Shown here piece by piece: positions 43,341 through 55,633 of a DNA stretch of 64,000 nucleotides. Where the stretch lies: positions 558,001 through 622,000 of the forward strand of contig BPGE01000001.1 in assembly GCA_026002875.1 (NCBI GenBank). The letters are read 5' to 3'. The notes under the pieces were generated by a model. That model had not been told where the DNA came from. It did not search any database and saw nothing but the letters and a program-made list of their open reading frames with translations. Every line of letters starts with the position of its first letter. Positions within the stretch are counted from its first letter, which is position 1. Position numbers and translations under genes: made by a program. The DNA is from Bryobacteraceae bacterium. Its GTDB lineage: Bacteria > Acidobacteriota > Terriglobia > Bryobacterales > Bryobacteraceae.

Positions 43341-45056
43341 TTACTTCGTCTTCGGCGCCTGGGCAGGCGCCGGGGAGGGCTTTGCGGCGGTCTTGTTGAA
43401 GAAGTACTGCTGTACGATGCCGACGACGTTGCCAGTGAGCCAGTATAACACCAGGCCGCTCGAAGCGCTGTAGAACAGCACGGTGAGCATCACTGGCATG
43501 ATCACCATCATGAGCCGCTGCTGGCTCGGATCGGGGCTGGCCACAGGCGTCATCTTCTGCAGGATGATCTGCGTCACCAGCATCCCGATGGGCAGAAAGC
43601 GGATGACAGTGGCTTCCGGCTGCGAAAGGTCGGTCACCCACAGCCACTGCGCGCCGCGGAGTTCGATCGCCACGGAAAGCACCTTGAAGAAGGCGATGAA
43701 GAAAGGCATCTGCAGCAGCAGCGGCAGGCACCCGCCCATCGGGTTGATGCCGTGCTTCTGGTAGAGCGCGATCATCTCCTCGTTCATCTTCTGGCGCTTC
43801 GGGTCTTTCATGGACAGGCCCTTGTATTTGGCCTGCAGCGCCTGCAGTTCGGGCTGGATCTGCGCCATCTTCTGCGAGCTCTTCAGCTGCGACAGGCGCA
43901 GCGGGAGCATCAGAAGGTTGATGATCACCGTAGCGATGACGATGGCCCAGCCCCAGTTCTGCGTCCAGTTGTCATGGATCCAGTGCAGCGCCAGGAACAG
44001 CGGCTTGGCGATGAACCAGAACCAGCCCCAGTCGATCATCGTCTCCAGCTTCCGGTCGGTCGAGCGCAGGATGTCGGTGTCCTTGGGGCCGACGAAAAAC
44101 ATCCACTCATTGACGGCGCGCCCGCCCAGCGAGACGCCCGCGTGGGGTTTCTCTTCACCGCCCTCGGTCTCCGCCACCGGATCGCTCCAGGCGGTGAATT
44201 CAATCCCCGATTCTCCGCGCGGCAGCGCGACGGCGGCGAAATACGTGTCTTCGATCCCCGCGAAATGAAATGCCCCGGACGTCGTGATGGGGCCCTTGTC
44301 GGGAGAGTGGACGCCTTCTTCCACCAGTTTCTGTTTGGCGGCGTCGTAATAAACAGTCTTCTGCACGCCCGTCGGATTGTGCACGGTCCTGTCGCCGAAT
44401 CCGCCGCGCCAGGCAAGATGGTGTTCGATGGGGCGTCCCTGGCTGGCGACTTCGCTGAAGAACTGCCCGCGGTAACGGTCCTGTTCAAAACGGAAGCGCT
44501 TCAGAGCCCGCGTCGCGCCGTCGTCGTAACGGAATTCCACCGTGAGAGGATCCGGCTGGCTGACGGCGAAAAGAGCGGTGTTGAGATCTTGGGCCGGCTT
44601 TTCGCGGGGGAAGACATAGGAGTAAGCCCAGCCGGCTTTGGGCGCGGCAATGGCATTCACCAGTTCCACCGGGCTGCCGTTGCTGTCCCTGTATTTCTTC
44701 AGAACCCAGCTGCGGATGACGGCGCCGCGGTTGCAGAAAACGATCCTGTAGACAGAGGTCTCCAGGATGTGGGTTTCTTCCTTCTCTGCAACGATCCGTT
44801 CCGGGGATTGTTGCGCGGGCGCGGCGGCTTTCGCCGGAGCCGCCGCCGGCGCCTTTGGCGCAGCCGGCTGCTCCTCGGCCCCGGCCACTTTCACCTGCAC
44901 TTCGACAGGCTCGGCCTTCTTCTGCGGCGGCGGTGCGGGTTTTGGCAGGAAATACTGCGAAGCGAACAACACCAGGCCCATCAAGCCGAAAGCCAGCAGG
45001 AGGCGGGTCTCCATGCTCATTTCGCTGCCTGCGGGCTTCTTGGACGAATCGGGCAT
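43341..45056 (-). CDS. yidC: Membrane protein insertase YidC
   Basis: 571 residues. It inserts proteins into the inner membrane with or without Sec. A first helix (about 14-32) is followed by an Ala/Pro/Lys-rich linker, the large periplasmic beta domain (about 95-330) and the five-helix insertase core (about 350-560; ALHWIHDNWTQNWGWAIVIATV, INPMGGCLPLLLQMPFFIAFF). The presence of the large P1-type domain indicates a diderm envelope. The gene starts 19 bp after yidD. Confidence 0.97.
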   Translation of the reverse strand: MPDSSKKPAGSEMSMETRLLLAFGLMGLVLFASQYFLPKPAPPPQKKAEPVEVQVKVAGAEEQPAAPKAPAAAPAKAAAPAQQSPERIVAEKEETHILETSVYRIVFCNRGAVIRSWVLKKYRDSNGSPVELVNAIAAPKAGWAYSYVFPREKPAQDLNTALFAVSQPDPLTVEFRYDDGATRALKRFRFEQDRYRGQFFSEVASQGRPIEHHLAWRGGFGDRTVHNPTGVQKTVYYDAAKQKLVEEGVHSPDKGPITTSGAFHFAGIEDTYFAAVALPRGESGIEFTAWSDPVAETEGGEEKPHAGVSLGGRAVNEWMFFVGPKDTDILRSTDRKLETMIDWGWFWFIAKPLFLALHWIHDNWTQNWGWAIVIATVIINLLMLPLRLSQLKSSQKMAQIQPELQALQAKYKGLSMKDPKRQKMNEEMIALYQKHGINPMGGCLPLLLQMPFFIAFFKVLSVAIELRGAQWLWVTDLSQPEATVIRFLPIGMLVTQIILQKMTPVASPDPSQQRLMMVIMPVMLTVLFYSASSGLVLYWLTGNVVGIVQQYFFNKTAAKPSPAPAQAPKTK

Positions 45057-45075
45057 TCCTACTCCTTGAGGACAG

Positions 45076-45285
45076 TCACTTCACGGGATCGAATCCGCCC
45101 GCGCACAGCGGCTGGCACCGCGCCAGGCGCTTCAACCCCATCCAGACGCCCCGGGCGGCGCCGTGCCGTTCCACCGCTTGCCTCATGTACTCGCTGCATG
45201 TCGGATGGAAGCGGCAGGAGGAGGGCAGCAGAGGGGACAGCCACCGCTGATAGCCGCGGATGAGAGCCAGAATCACAAGGCGCAT
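45076..45285 (-). CDS. yidD: Membrane protein insertion factor YidD
   Basis: 69 residues. The hallmark CRFHPTCSEY motif (about 24-33) and a second Cys in RCQPLCAGGFDPVK at the end are present. It assists YidC. The start overlaps the end of rnpA by 13 bp, which implies coupled translation. Confidence 0.95.
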   Translation of the reverse strand: MRLVILALIRGYQRWLSPLLPSSCRFHPTCSEYMRQAVERHGAARGVWMGLKRLARCQPLCAGGFDPVK

Positions 45286-45665
45286 TGGGCCACCACCCGG
45301 TCTACCGCAGCATCCAGCTCGTGCTGCGGAGCGTCAAGGCAGGCTTTGCGCAGGTTGAACACGATCCACCAGCCCGGCGCGACCCGCCACAGCCTGCGGC
45401 GGATGGTCTCCCGCACGCGGCGCCGCATGCGGTTGCGAACCACCGCCTTGCCCAGCGCGCGCGGTGCAGTGAAACCGACGCGCGCCTCCCCGCCGCCGCT
45501 CTGCCAGCAGAAGGCCACGAAGTATGGGCTCACGACGCGGGTGCCTCGATCGTAGACGAGCCGGAACTCGGCGGACCGCGTCAGCCTCTTGGACCGGGGA
45601 AACCGCTCGAGTCCGGCGCCGCCGGTGTTACTTGAGTTTCGCGTAGCGGACGGCCCGTTCGTCAC
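45273..45665 (-). CDS. rnpA: Ribonuclease P protein component RnpA
   Basis: 130 residues. Protein subunit of RNase P, which matures tRNA 5' ends. The core [17 protein letters not shown], the RNR-type motif [16 protein letters not shown] and the C-terminal helix are intact. The only usable start is a GTG at 45665, inside rpmH, giving a 38-bp overlap and a roughly 19-residue N-terminal extension before the normal start of homology. No start codon exists in frame between the rpmH stop and the core. Confidence 0.92.
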   Translation of the reverse strand: MTNGPSATRNSSNTGGAGLERFPRSKRLTRSAEFRLVYDRGTRVVSPYFVAFCWQSGGGEARVGFTAPRALGKAVVRNRMRRRVRETIRRRLWRVAPGWWIVFNLRKACLDAPQHELDAAVDRVVAQCAL

Positions 45666-45801
45666 TGACGGTGAGCTTCCAGCGGCCGCGCGCCCGCCGC
45701 CGCGCCAGAACGGCGCGCCCGGTCTTGGTCTTCATCCGGGCGCGGAATCCGTGCGTTTTTGCGCGCCGGCGATTGTTCGGCTGAAACGTTCTCTTCGGCA
45801 T
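45628..45801 (-). CDS. rpmH: Ribosomal protein bL34
   Basis: 57 residues, too short for many gene callers. It begins [20 protein letters not shown] and ends [12 protein letters not shown]; the central [16 protein letters not shown] block is typical of bL34. It heads the rpmH-rnpA-yidD-yidC operon and follows a good promoter. The 3' end overlaps the rnpA start region. Confidence 0.97.
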   Translation of the reverse strand: MPKRTFQPNNRRRAKTHGFRARMKTKTGRAVLARRRARGRWKLTVSDERAVRYAKLK

Positions 45802-45890
45802 GGGTGATCCTGGAGGTCAGAGGCCCGCCCTCTTGATCGCATTCTGCGGGCGCAACACGAGTACCCGCCCCGCCATCAGGGCGAACTTCC

Positions 45891-45920
45891 AGTATAAGAA
45901 GCGCCAATCGCAGGTGTCAA
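45891..45920 (-). promoter_or_regulatory. Sigma-70-type promoter of rpmH operon
   Basis: TTGACA (45915-45920) and TATACT (45891-45896) on the minus strand, 18 bp apart. This near-consensus promoter lies about 90 bp before rpmH, in the gap between the GH95 gene and rpmH. Confidence 0.75.
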
Positions 45921-45943
45921 ACATCCAGCCCGGCGCGAGGCGG

Positions 45944-48330
<2,387 letters not shown>

Positions 48331-48334
<4 letters not shown>

Positions 48335-49056
48335 CTGTCCCGGCGAGACATGGGGTCTGATTCGGACTTGACATGAAGACCGTGCTTGACACCGCCCTCG
48401 GTGTCAAATCGCGGTTCGATCAGCGGGAAGAAGCGCTGATCCTGGTGTTCGAGGAAGCGGAACAGCGCATAGGCTACCAGATCCGCGAGCTGGACCAGGC
48501 GGGAAGCGCGCGAGTCAAGGAAAAGTGGGACTTCGGACAGGTTGCGCACCTTCCCGAATCTGTGCCCCACAGTGCGAAACCCGGCGGCGAGTCCCTGAAG
48601 AGATGTTTCGTAACTGGTCTTGTCAAAGACGATCAACCCCCGCTGCGGATCGTTCCTGCGCTTGTAATGCCGTCCGAGATACATATCGAACCGGCTGCAC
48701 ATCTGTTCAAACGCGTACTCTACGGGGTCCCGGCCGGTGAGGAAGGCTCTCTCGACTCCGACCCCAAAAAGAGGCATCGACGCTTTGACGAGAGCGAGCG
48801 CTTCCTGATAAGCCGCGATCCTAGACTTGACGGGAAGCGAGCGCCAGATGCCCTTGCCCTGCAGGATATGGTTGCCGTGCAGTTCCACTTCTGGTTGGTG
48901 AGGAAAGAGCCGGCTCACGAGATGATCCAGTTCTCGAGACAGCCACCAGGTCTGCCGGTCGAAGACTGCGATTCCCGCGAGGACGAAAAACCTCTGATGC
49001 CTGTCGCCCGCCGCACCGGACTCGTCTGCGTACAGGATATACACCCTGTTCATCAT
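48331..49056 (-). CDS. DUF3800-domain protein
   Basis: 241 residues. The N-terminal ILYADESGAAG and later IVFDKTSYE and SRLVQLADLVAYALFRFLEH (about 196-215) are the acidic positions that define DUF3800, a predicted RNase H-like fold often found near mobile or defence genes. The biochemical role is unproven. Two ATG codons stand in tandem at the start; neither has a clear ribosome binding site. It overlaps the GH95 gene (ATGA), and lies downstream of a predicted short RNA with terminator. Confidence 0.8.
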
Positions 49057-49095
49057 AGCGGTGCTAACAGGGAGGGATGTCGCCGGCCGGGGGGC

Positions 49096-49158
49096 AAAAA
49101 AAGGGCGGTTAAGGGAGGATGACCTCCGCGGACCGCATAGGGCAGCCCTCTTAACCGC
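49096..49158 (-). ncRNA. Predicted short hairpin RNA or attenuator before DUF3800
   Basis: On the minus strand GCGGTTAAG (49150-49158) pairs perfectly with CTTAACCGC (49105-49113), extended by a G-U and G-C pair, and a seven-T run follows (49096-49102). The expected transcription start from the promoter at 49165-49193 coincides with the base of the stem, so a transcript of about 63 nt would be one long hairpin. It may be a small RNA, an attenuator for the DUF3800 gene, or simply the terminator of the glycosyltransferase gene upstream. No family recognised. Confidence 0.45.
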
Positions 49159-49164
49159 AACTTT

Positions 49165-49193
49165 ACCCTATCACTGGTCTCATGACGTGTCAA
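49165..49193 (-). promoter_or_regulatory. Promoter of the predicted hairpin RNA/DUF3800 leader
   Basis: TTGACA (49188-49193), 17-bp spacer with an upstream TG, and TAGGGT (49165-49170) on the minus strand. It lies just after the glycosyltransferase stop codon. Confidence 0.55.
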
Positions 49194-49201
49194 CAGGCAG
49201 G

Positions 49202-49936
49202 TTAGCGATACAGCCCGCGCAGGTCGTTCCAGCGGACGCGGAGCGGATCGAGGAACGCTTCCAGCCCTTTCAGCAGGCTGACCTTGGTTCCTTCCGCGTT
49301 CGCCCAGCGCACGGGCACTTCCAGAATCCGGTAACCGTGTTTGCGGGCGATGTAAAGAATCTCGACGTCGAACCCGAAGCCGTCGCTCTGCTGGCGCGCC
49401 GAGACGCATTGCGCCACGTCCCGCCTGAACAGCTTGAAGCCGCACTGCGTGTCCCGGTAAGGCAGGCCCGTGATGAGGCGCATGGCCAGGTTGAACGCGC
49501 GCCCGCTCAGCTCGCGGATCCACGGCTGATGCTTCAGCACAAGATCGCGGTCGAGCGCCCGGGAGCCGATGGCGCCGTCGGCGTTCTCGCGGCGCACGGC
49601 CTCTTCCAGCCGGTCCAGATCCTCGATGGGCGCGGAGAGGTCCGCATCGGTGAACAGCACCCACTCGCCCTGCGCCTTCTGCATGCCATGGCGCACGGCG
49701 TAGCCCTTGCCGCGGTTGCCGGGGTTCTGGAGCAGGCGGATGCGCGGGTCCGCGGCGGCCGCTTCGCGCACCACGTCGGCCGTGCGGTCGCGGGAGCCGT
49801 CGTCGACGGCCAGAATTTCAACAAAATCCAGCGATTTTGTTTCCAGATACGACGCGATCTCGCGCAGGGTCGCCGGAAGGCGCTGCTCCTCGTTGTAGGC
49901 GGGGATGATGATGCTGAGCGACCGCAAGTGTCCCAT
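49202..49936 (-). CDS. Family 2 glycosyltransferase (polyprenyl-phosphate glycosyl type)
   Basis: 244 residues, typical of soluble dolichyl/polyprenyl-phosphate glucosyl- or mannosyltransferases. GT-A motifs: SIIIPAYNEEQRLP, AVDDGSRDRT, LFTDADLSAPIED (with the DxD metal site) and GFGFDVEILYIARKHG. No membrane tail is present. The start at 49936 is the ATG nearest to the homology; a longer open frame upstream overlaps lysS antisense. It is divergent from lysS with 33 bp between the starts. It probably supplies a lipid-linked sugar for envelope glycans. Confidence 0.88.
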   Translation of the reverse strand: MGHLRSLSIIIPAYNEEQRLPATLREIASYLETKSLDFVEILAVDDGSRDRTADVVREAAAADPRIRLLQNPGNRGKGYAVRHGMQKAQGEWVLFTDADLSAPIEDLDRLEEAVRRENADGAIGSRALDRDLVLKHQPWIRELSGRAFNLAMRLITGLPYRDTQCGFKLFRRDVAQCVSARQQSDGFGFDVEILYIARKHGYRILEVPVRWANAEGTKVSLLKGLEAFLDPLRVRWNDLRGLYR

Positions 49937-49942
49937 TATAAT
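49914..49942 (+). promoter_or_regulatory. Candidate lysS promoter
   Basis: A perfect TATAAT (49937-49942) stands 28 bp before the lysS start, with a poor -35 (CTGAGC, 49914-49919) at 17-bp spacing. It overlaps the start of the divergent glycosyltransferase gene. Confidence 0.5.
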
Positions 49943-49969
49943 GAAGGTTTCCCGCAAAGGAGTCCCGCA

Positions 49970-51474
<1,505 letters not shown>

Positions 51475-51478
<4 letters not shown>

Positions 51479-52698
51479 CCCGGACGTTCGAGTGGTTTGT
51501 CGCCGCCCGCTATCTGCTGGCCAGGCGCCGGCAGGCGGTGATCCCGCTGGTCACGGCCGTGTCCGTGGCGGGCGTCGCGGCGGGCGTGATGGCTCTGGTG
51601 ATCGCGCTGGCCATCAACAGCGGCTTCCGGAAGGCTCTCGAAGAAAGCCTGCTGGGCGCCACTCCTCATGTGGTGCTGCTCGAGAAAACCCCCTCGACCG
51701 GAATCGAAAACTGGCGTGACATCACCGCCAGGGCAGCGCGGATCGATGGCGTGAAGGAAGCCTCTCCGGCCCTCTATGCGAAAGTCCTGGCTTCCGGCCC
51801 CATGCAATCGGCCGAGGCGACGCTGAAAGGCATGCGCATGGACTCGCCCGAATTGCGGGCGCACATCCGCGAGGGCAGCCTGGACCAGATCGAAAACCTC
51901 CGCGGGCTGCCGGGCATCGTGCTGGGATCGCAGCTGGCGCAACGGATCGGGATGCGCGCGGGCGACGTCGTGCGCATCCTGAGCCCGCAGGGAGAGATGA
52001 CGCCGTTCGGCATGCGGCCGGTGGAGTTCCGCTTCCGCGTGGCGGCCATCTTTGAATCCGGCTTCTTCGACCTCGACAACCAGCTGGCGCTCACGACCAT
52101 CGCGCAGGCGCAGCGGGTGCTGGCTCTGCCGGACGTGGTCAACGCGATCGAGCTGAAGCTGGACGATCCGGGACGCGCGCCGGAAGTGGCGCAGGCGGCT
52201 GAAGCCATCGCCGGGCCGGAGCTGGGCGCCTCGCACTGGATGGAACAGAACCGGCAGCTGCTGAACGCGCTGCGCATGGAGAAGATCGTCAGCGTGATCA
52301 CCATCTCGCTGATTCAGCTCGTCGCGGCGCTGAACATCCTGACGGCGCTGTTCCTGCGCGTGATGGAGAAAAAGCGCGACATCGCCGTGCTGCTGTCGAT
52401 GGGCGCGCGCCGGGCGCAGATCGCGCGCATCTTTCTCTGGCAGGGGCTGATGCTGGCCGGCGGCGGCGTGGCGCTCGGGCTGGCGCTGGGATACTCGCTC
52501 AGCGGCCTCGCAGGGCGCAACCGCTGGATCCGGATCGACGAAGAGATCTATTCCCTGTCGTACGTCCCGTTCGATCCGCGCTGGGCTGATGCGCTCTGGA
52601 TCGCGGCGCTGGCGTTCGCCGTGGCTCTGCTGGCGGCATGGTATCCGGCGCGCGCGGCTGCTTCGGTGGCGCCGGCGGAGACGTTGCGCTACGAGTGA
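51475..52698 (+). CDS. LolC/FtsX-type ABC transporter permease
   Basis: 407 residues. It starts at a GTG overlapping the lysS stop (GTGA); another in-frame GTG lies 24 bp upstream. Layout of the LolC/E family: first helix (FEWFVAARYLLARRRQAVI, then AAGVMALVIALAINSGFR), a large periplasmic domain (about 50-260) and three C-terminal helices (RVMEKKRDIAVLLSMGARRAQIARIF, the conserved coupling region). LolCDE releases lipoproteins from the inner membrane. The ATPase partner LolD is not adjacent, so the assignment to lipoprotein release is probable rather than sure. Confidence 0.85.
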
Positions 52699-52747
52699 AG
52701 GAATCGGGCTCCGGCAAGAGCCGGACAGGAAGAGCGGGCAACCAATC

Positions 52748-53986
52748 ATGAGTACTGGAGCATTGCTGATTCATGTGACTGGCCAGGACCGCCCGGGCGT
52801 CACGCATGCGCTGACTTCCGTGCTGTCGCACCACGGCGCGCGCGTGCTCGACATCGGGCAGGCGGTGATTCATGACGCGCTGGCGCTGGGCATCCTCATC
52901 GAGCTGACCCCGGCTCTGCGGACCTCGACCCTCATGACGGATCTCCTGCTCGAAGCGCACCGTCTGGGAGTGCAGGCGCGGTTCACCGAGGTCAGCGCGG
53001 AGCGCTATGCGGAGTGGGTGGGCCAGCAGGCCAAACGCCGCTATATCGTGACCGCATTGGGCCGGCGGCTCGACGCGGAGCATCTCGCCGCCATCGCGGG
53101 AGAGATTTCGCGCGCAGGGCTCAATATCGACCGGATCGACCGCCTGTCGGCCCGCGTTCCGCTGGAGGAGGCGATGGCCGAACCCCGCTCCTGCGTCGAA
53201 TTCACGGCCAGCGCTGCGGACGCCTCCAGCGAGCCCGATGAAGGCGCGCTGCGCACGGCGCTGGCGCGGCTGGCCGGTTCAGGCGGCATCGACATCGCCT
53301 TCCAGCACGATTCGGTCTGGCGGCGGCACCGCCGCCTCGTGGCTTTCGACATGGACTCGACGCTGATTCAGGGCGAGGTCATCGACGAGCTGGCCGCCGA
53401 GGCGGGCGTTGGCGAACAGGTGCGCCGCGTGACGGAAGCCGCCATGCGCGGCGAGCTCGATTTCGAGCAGGCCTTCCGCCAGCGTGTGGCGCTGCTGCGC
53501 GGACTGCGCGAGGACGCTCTGCAGAGGGTCGTGGAGCGGATCCCTCTTACGGAAGGGGCGGAGCGGCTGACGCGGACGCTGAAACGGCTCGGCTACCGCA
53601 TGGCGATCCTTTCCGGCGGCTTCACGTTCTTCGGGCGCGTCCTGCAGGAGAAGCTGGGCATCGACCACCTGCACGCCAACACGCTCGTCATCCGGGACGG
53701 CATCGTGACGGGCGAGGTGGCGCCGCCCGTGGTTGATGGCGCGGAAAAGGCGCGCAGGCTGCGGGCTCTGGCAGCGGAACAGGGACTCGATCTCGAGCAG
53801 TGCATCGCCGTCGGCGACGGCGCCAACGATCTGCCGATGCTGCGCCTGGCAGGCCTCGGCATCGCCTTCCGCGCCAAGCCGGTGGTGCGCGCCGGCGCCC
53901 GCCAGGCGATCTCGGCCGTGGGACTGGACGGAATCCTCTATCTGCTGGGACTGCGCGACAGGGACGCGGCGCTGGCCGGCGAGTGA
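52748..53986 (+). CDS. serB: Phosphoserine phosphatase SerB with tandem ACT domains
   Basis: 412 residues. Two N-terminal ACT-type regulatory domains (about 4-85 and 95-180; HVTGQDRPGVTHALTSVL) precede a HAD phosphatase: motif I D201-M-D203-S-T, motif II ILSGGFTFFG, motif III and IV around GAEKARRL and VGDGANDLPML. It makes L-serine from phosphoserine, probably with serine feedback through ACT. The ATG 49 bp after the permease gene is chosen since ACT homology begins there. Convergent with the signal peptidase genes. Confidence 0.96.
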   Translation: MSTGALLIHVTGQDRPGVTHALTSVLSHHGARVLDIGQAVIHDALALGILIELTPALRTSTLMTDLLLEAHRLGVQARFTEVSAERYAEWVGQQAKRRYIVTALGRRLDAEHLAAIAGEISRAGLNIDRIDRLSARVPLEEAMAEPRSCVEFTASAADASSEPDEGALRTALARLAGSGGIDIAFQHDSVWRRHRRLVAFDMDSTLIQGEVIDELAAEAGVGEQVRRVTEAAMRGELDFEQAFRQRVALLRGLREDALQRVVERIPLTEGAERLTRTLKRLGYRMAILSGGFTFFGRVLQEKLGIDHLHANTLVIRDGIVTGEVAPPVVDGAEKARRLRALAAEQGLDLEQCIAVGDGANDLPMLRLAGLGIAFRAKPVVRAGARQAISAVGLDGILYLLGLRDRDAALAGE

Positions 53987-53995
53987 CGCGCGCGC

Positions 53996-54796
53996 TCAGC
54001 CGAGCGGATAGGCCTTGGGCACCATGAACGTGCGCTTCCAGCGCGTCTTGGTGAAGAAGTTCAGCCCGAGGTCGATCAGATGCTCGATGGAGATGAAGTT
54101 CGGATCCGCCAGCCGCTCCGTGCTCGTGTCATAGGACCAGAAGATGATCGACGGCTTCCCGATGATGTTCTCCCGCGGGACGAAACCCCAGTAGCGGGAA
54201 TCCAGCGAGTTGTCACGGTTGTCGCCCATGGCGAAATAGTGCCCCGGCGGAACCACCACTTCCCCGTTCACGACGTGGCGGGCGAGCATGTCGTAGGCGG
54301 CTTCCGCCAGCCGCGTGTTCGGCTCCGAGGGAAAGTTGTCGCGGTAGGAATCGACGTAGGGCGTCTTGTGGACGACATACGGCTCCTCGACAGCCTTGCC
54401 GTTCAGATAGAGCTGCTTGTTGACAATGCGGATCCGGTCGCCCGGCACCCCGACGATCCGCTTGATGTAGTTCTCGCGCGGATTCAGCGGAAACCGGAAC
54501 ACCACGATGTCGCCGCGCTTCACGTCGACGTACGGCAGCAGAAACCGGCTGATGGGGCCGGGAGGCGCGTAAGCCAGCTTGTCGACGAACATGTGGTCGC
54601 CGATCAGCACCGTGTCTTCCATCGAGCCCGTAGGCACGACGAACGCCTGCAGCAGCGTGGTGGTGCCGAACAGGAGCAGGATGATCGTCACAGCCCATTC
54701 CGAGACGAAAGAACGGATTTTTTCTGCCAGATCCGGCTTGAATTCCTGCTTCTTTTCAGCCGGAGGCGCGGCGGTCTTCCTCGATGCATTCTTCAT
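53996..54796 (-). CDS. lepB: Signal peptidase I, copy B
   Basis: 266 residues. Cytoplasmic basic start, one membrane helix (about 34-53), then the catalytic domain with Ser58 in PTGSMED and Lys112 in NYIKRIVGVPGDRI, plus the GDNRDNSLDSRYWGFV box. It removes signal peptides from exported proteins. It is the last gene of a three-gene unit (JAMM-like, lepB-A, lepB-B), 12 bp after the first copy. The two copies are roughly 60% identical by eye. Confidence 0.95.
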   Translation of the reverse strand: MKNASRKTAAPPAEKKQEFKPDLAEKIRSFVSEWAVTIILLLFGTTTLLQAFVVPTGSMEDTVLIGDHMFVDKLAYAPPGPISRFLLPYVDVKRGDIVVFRFPLNPRENYIKRIVGVPGDRIRIVNKQLYLNGKAVEEPYVVHKTPYVDSYRDNFPSEPNTRLAEAAYDMLARHVVNGEVVVPPGHYFAMGDNRDNSLDSRYWGFVPRENIIGKPSIIFWSYDTSTERLADPNFISIEHLIDLGLNFFTKTRWKRTFMVPKAYPLG

Positions 54797-54808
54797 GGCG
54801 GAACAGCG

Positions 54809-55633
54809 TCACTGCAGCGCGGCGTGGCCGCGGATCAACATGAACGTGCGGCGCCAGCGCGTCTTCGAAATGAAATTTGTTGCCAGATCCTTCCAGTGTT
54901 CCAGCTGAAAGCCGGGACCGGCCAGGCGGTGCGTGGGCGCGTCGTACGACCAGTACACGAGCAGAGGTTTGCCGATGATGTTCTCCCGCGGCACGAAGCC
55001 CCAATAGCGGGAATCGAGGCTCGAGTCCCGGTTGTCGCCGAGCACGAAGTACCGCCCTGGGGGCACGACCAGCTCTCCGCCCTCCACATGCCGTTCGAGC
55101 ATCTCCTCCGCGCGCCGGTCCACGCGCGTGTTGGGCTCGGACGGGAAGTTGTCGCGGTAGGAGTCGATGTAGCTGGTCTTGTGCACCTTGTAGGGTTCCT
55201 CGATGCGGCGCCCGTTGAGGAACACCTCCTTGTTGACGATCCGGATGCGGTCGCCCGGCACGCCGATCACCCGCTTGACGAATGTCTGCCGCACGTCAGC
55301 CGGATACCGGAACACGACGATATCGCCTCTCTTCACCGGCGTGTAAGGCAGCAGATAACGGCTCACCGCGCCGGCGGGCGCATAGGCAAGCTTGTCCACC
55401 AGCAGGTGGTCGCCGATCAGCAGGCTGTCTTCCATCGAGCCGGTGGGAATGACGAACGCCTGCACGAGCGTCATGGTCCCGAACAGCAAGAGGATGATCG
55501 TGATGGTCCACTCGCTGATGGCGTTGCGGCCCGCCGCGGCGGACGCCGGCGGAAGAGCCTCCTGAGGCGCCGGCTCGGGCTGCGGGGCGGGCTCGGGCTG
55601 GACGGGCGGGCTCTCCGGCGTCACCCTTGTCAT
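54809..55633 (-). CDS. lepB: Signal peptidase I, copy A
   Basis: 274 residues. A Pro/Glu-rich start (repeats of QPEPAP) precedes the membrane helix (about 44-62) and the catalytic domain with Ser66 and Lys120 (FVKRVIGVPGDRI) and a GDNRDSSLDSRYWGFV box. Its start overlaps the stop of the JAMM-like gene by 4 bp, which means co-translation. Two peptidases may divide substrates between housekeeping export and a special set. Confidence 0.95.
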   Translation of the reverse strand: MTRVTPESPPVQPEPAPQPEPAPQEALPPASAAAGRNAISEWTITIILLLFGTMTLVQAFVIPTGSMEDSLLIGDHLLVDKLAYAPAGAVSRYLLPYTPVKRGDIVVFRYPADVRQTFVKRVIGVPGDRIRIVNKEVFLNGRRIEEPYKVHKTSYIDSYRDNFPSEPNTRVDRRAEEMLERHVEGGELVVPPGRYFVLGDNRDSSLDSRYWGFVPRENIIGKPLLVYWSYDAPTHRLAGPGFQLEHWKDLATNFISKTRWRRTFMLIRGHAALQ

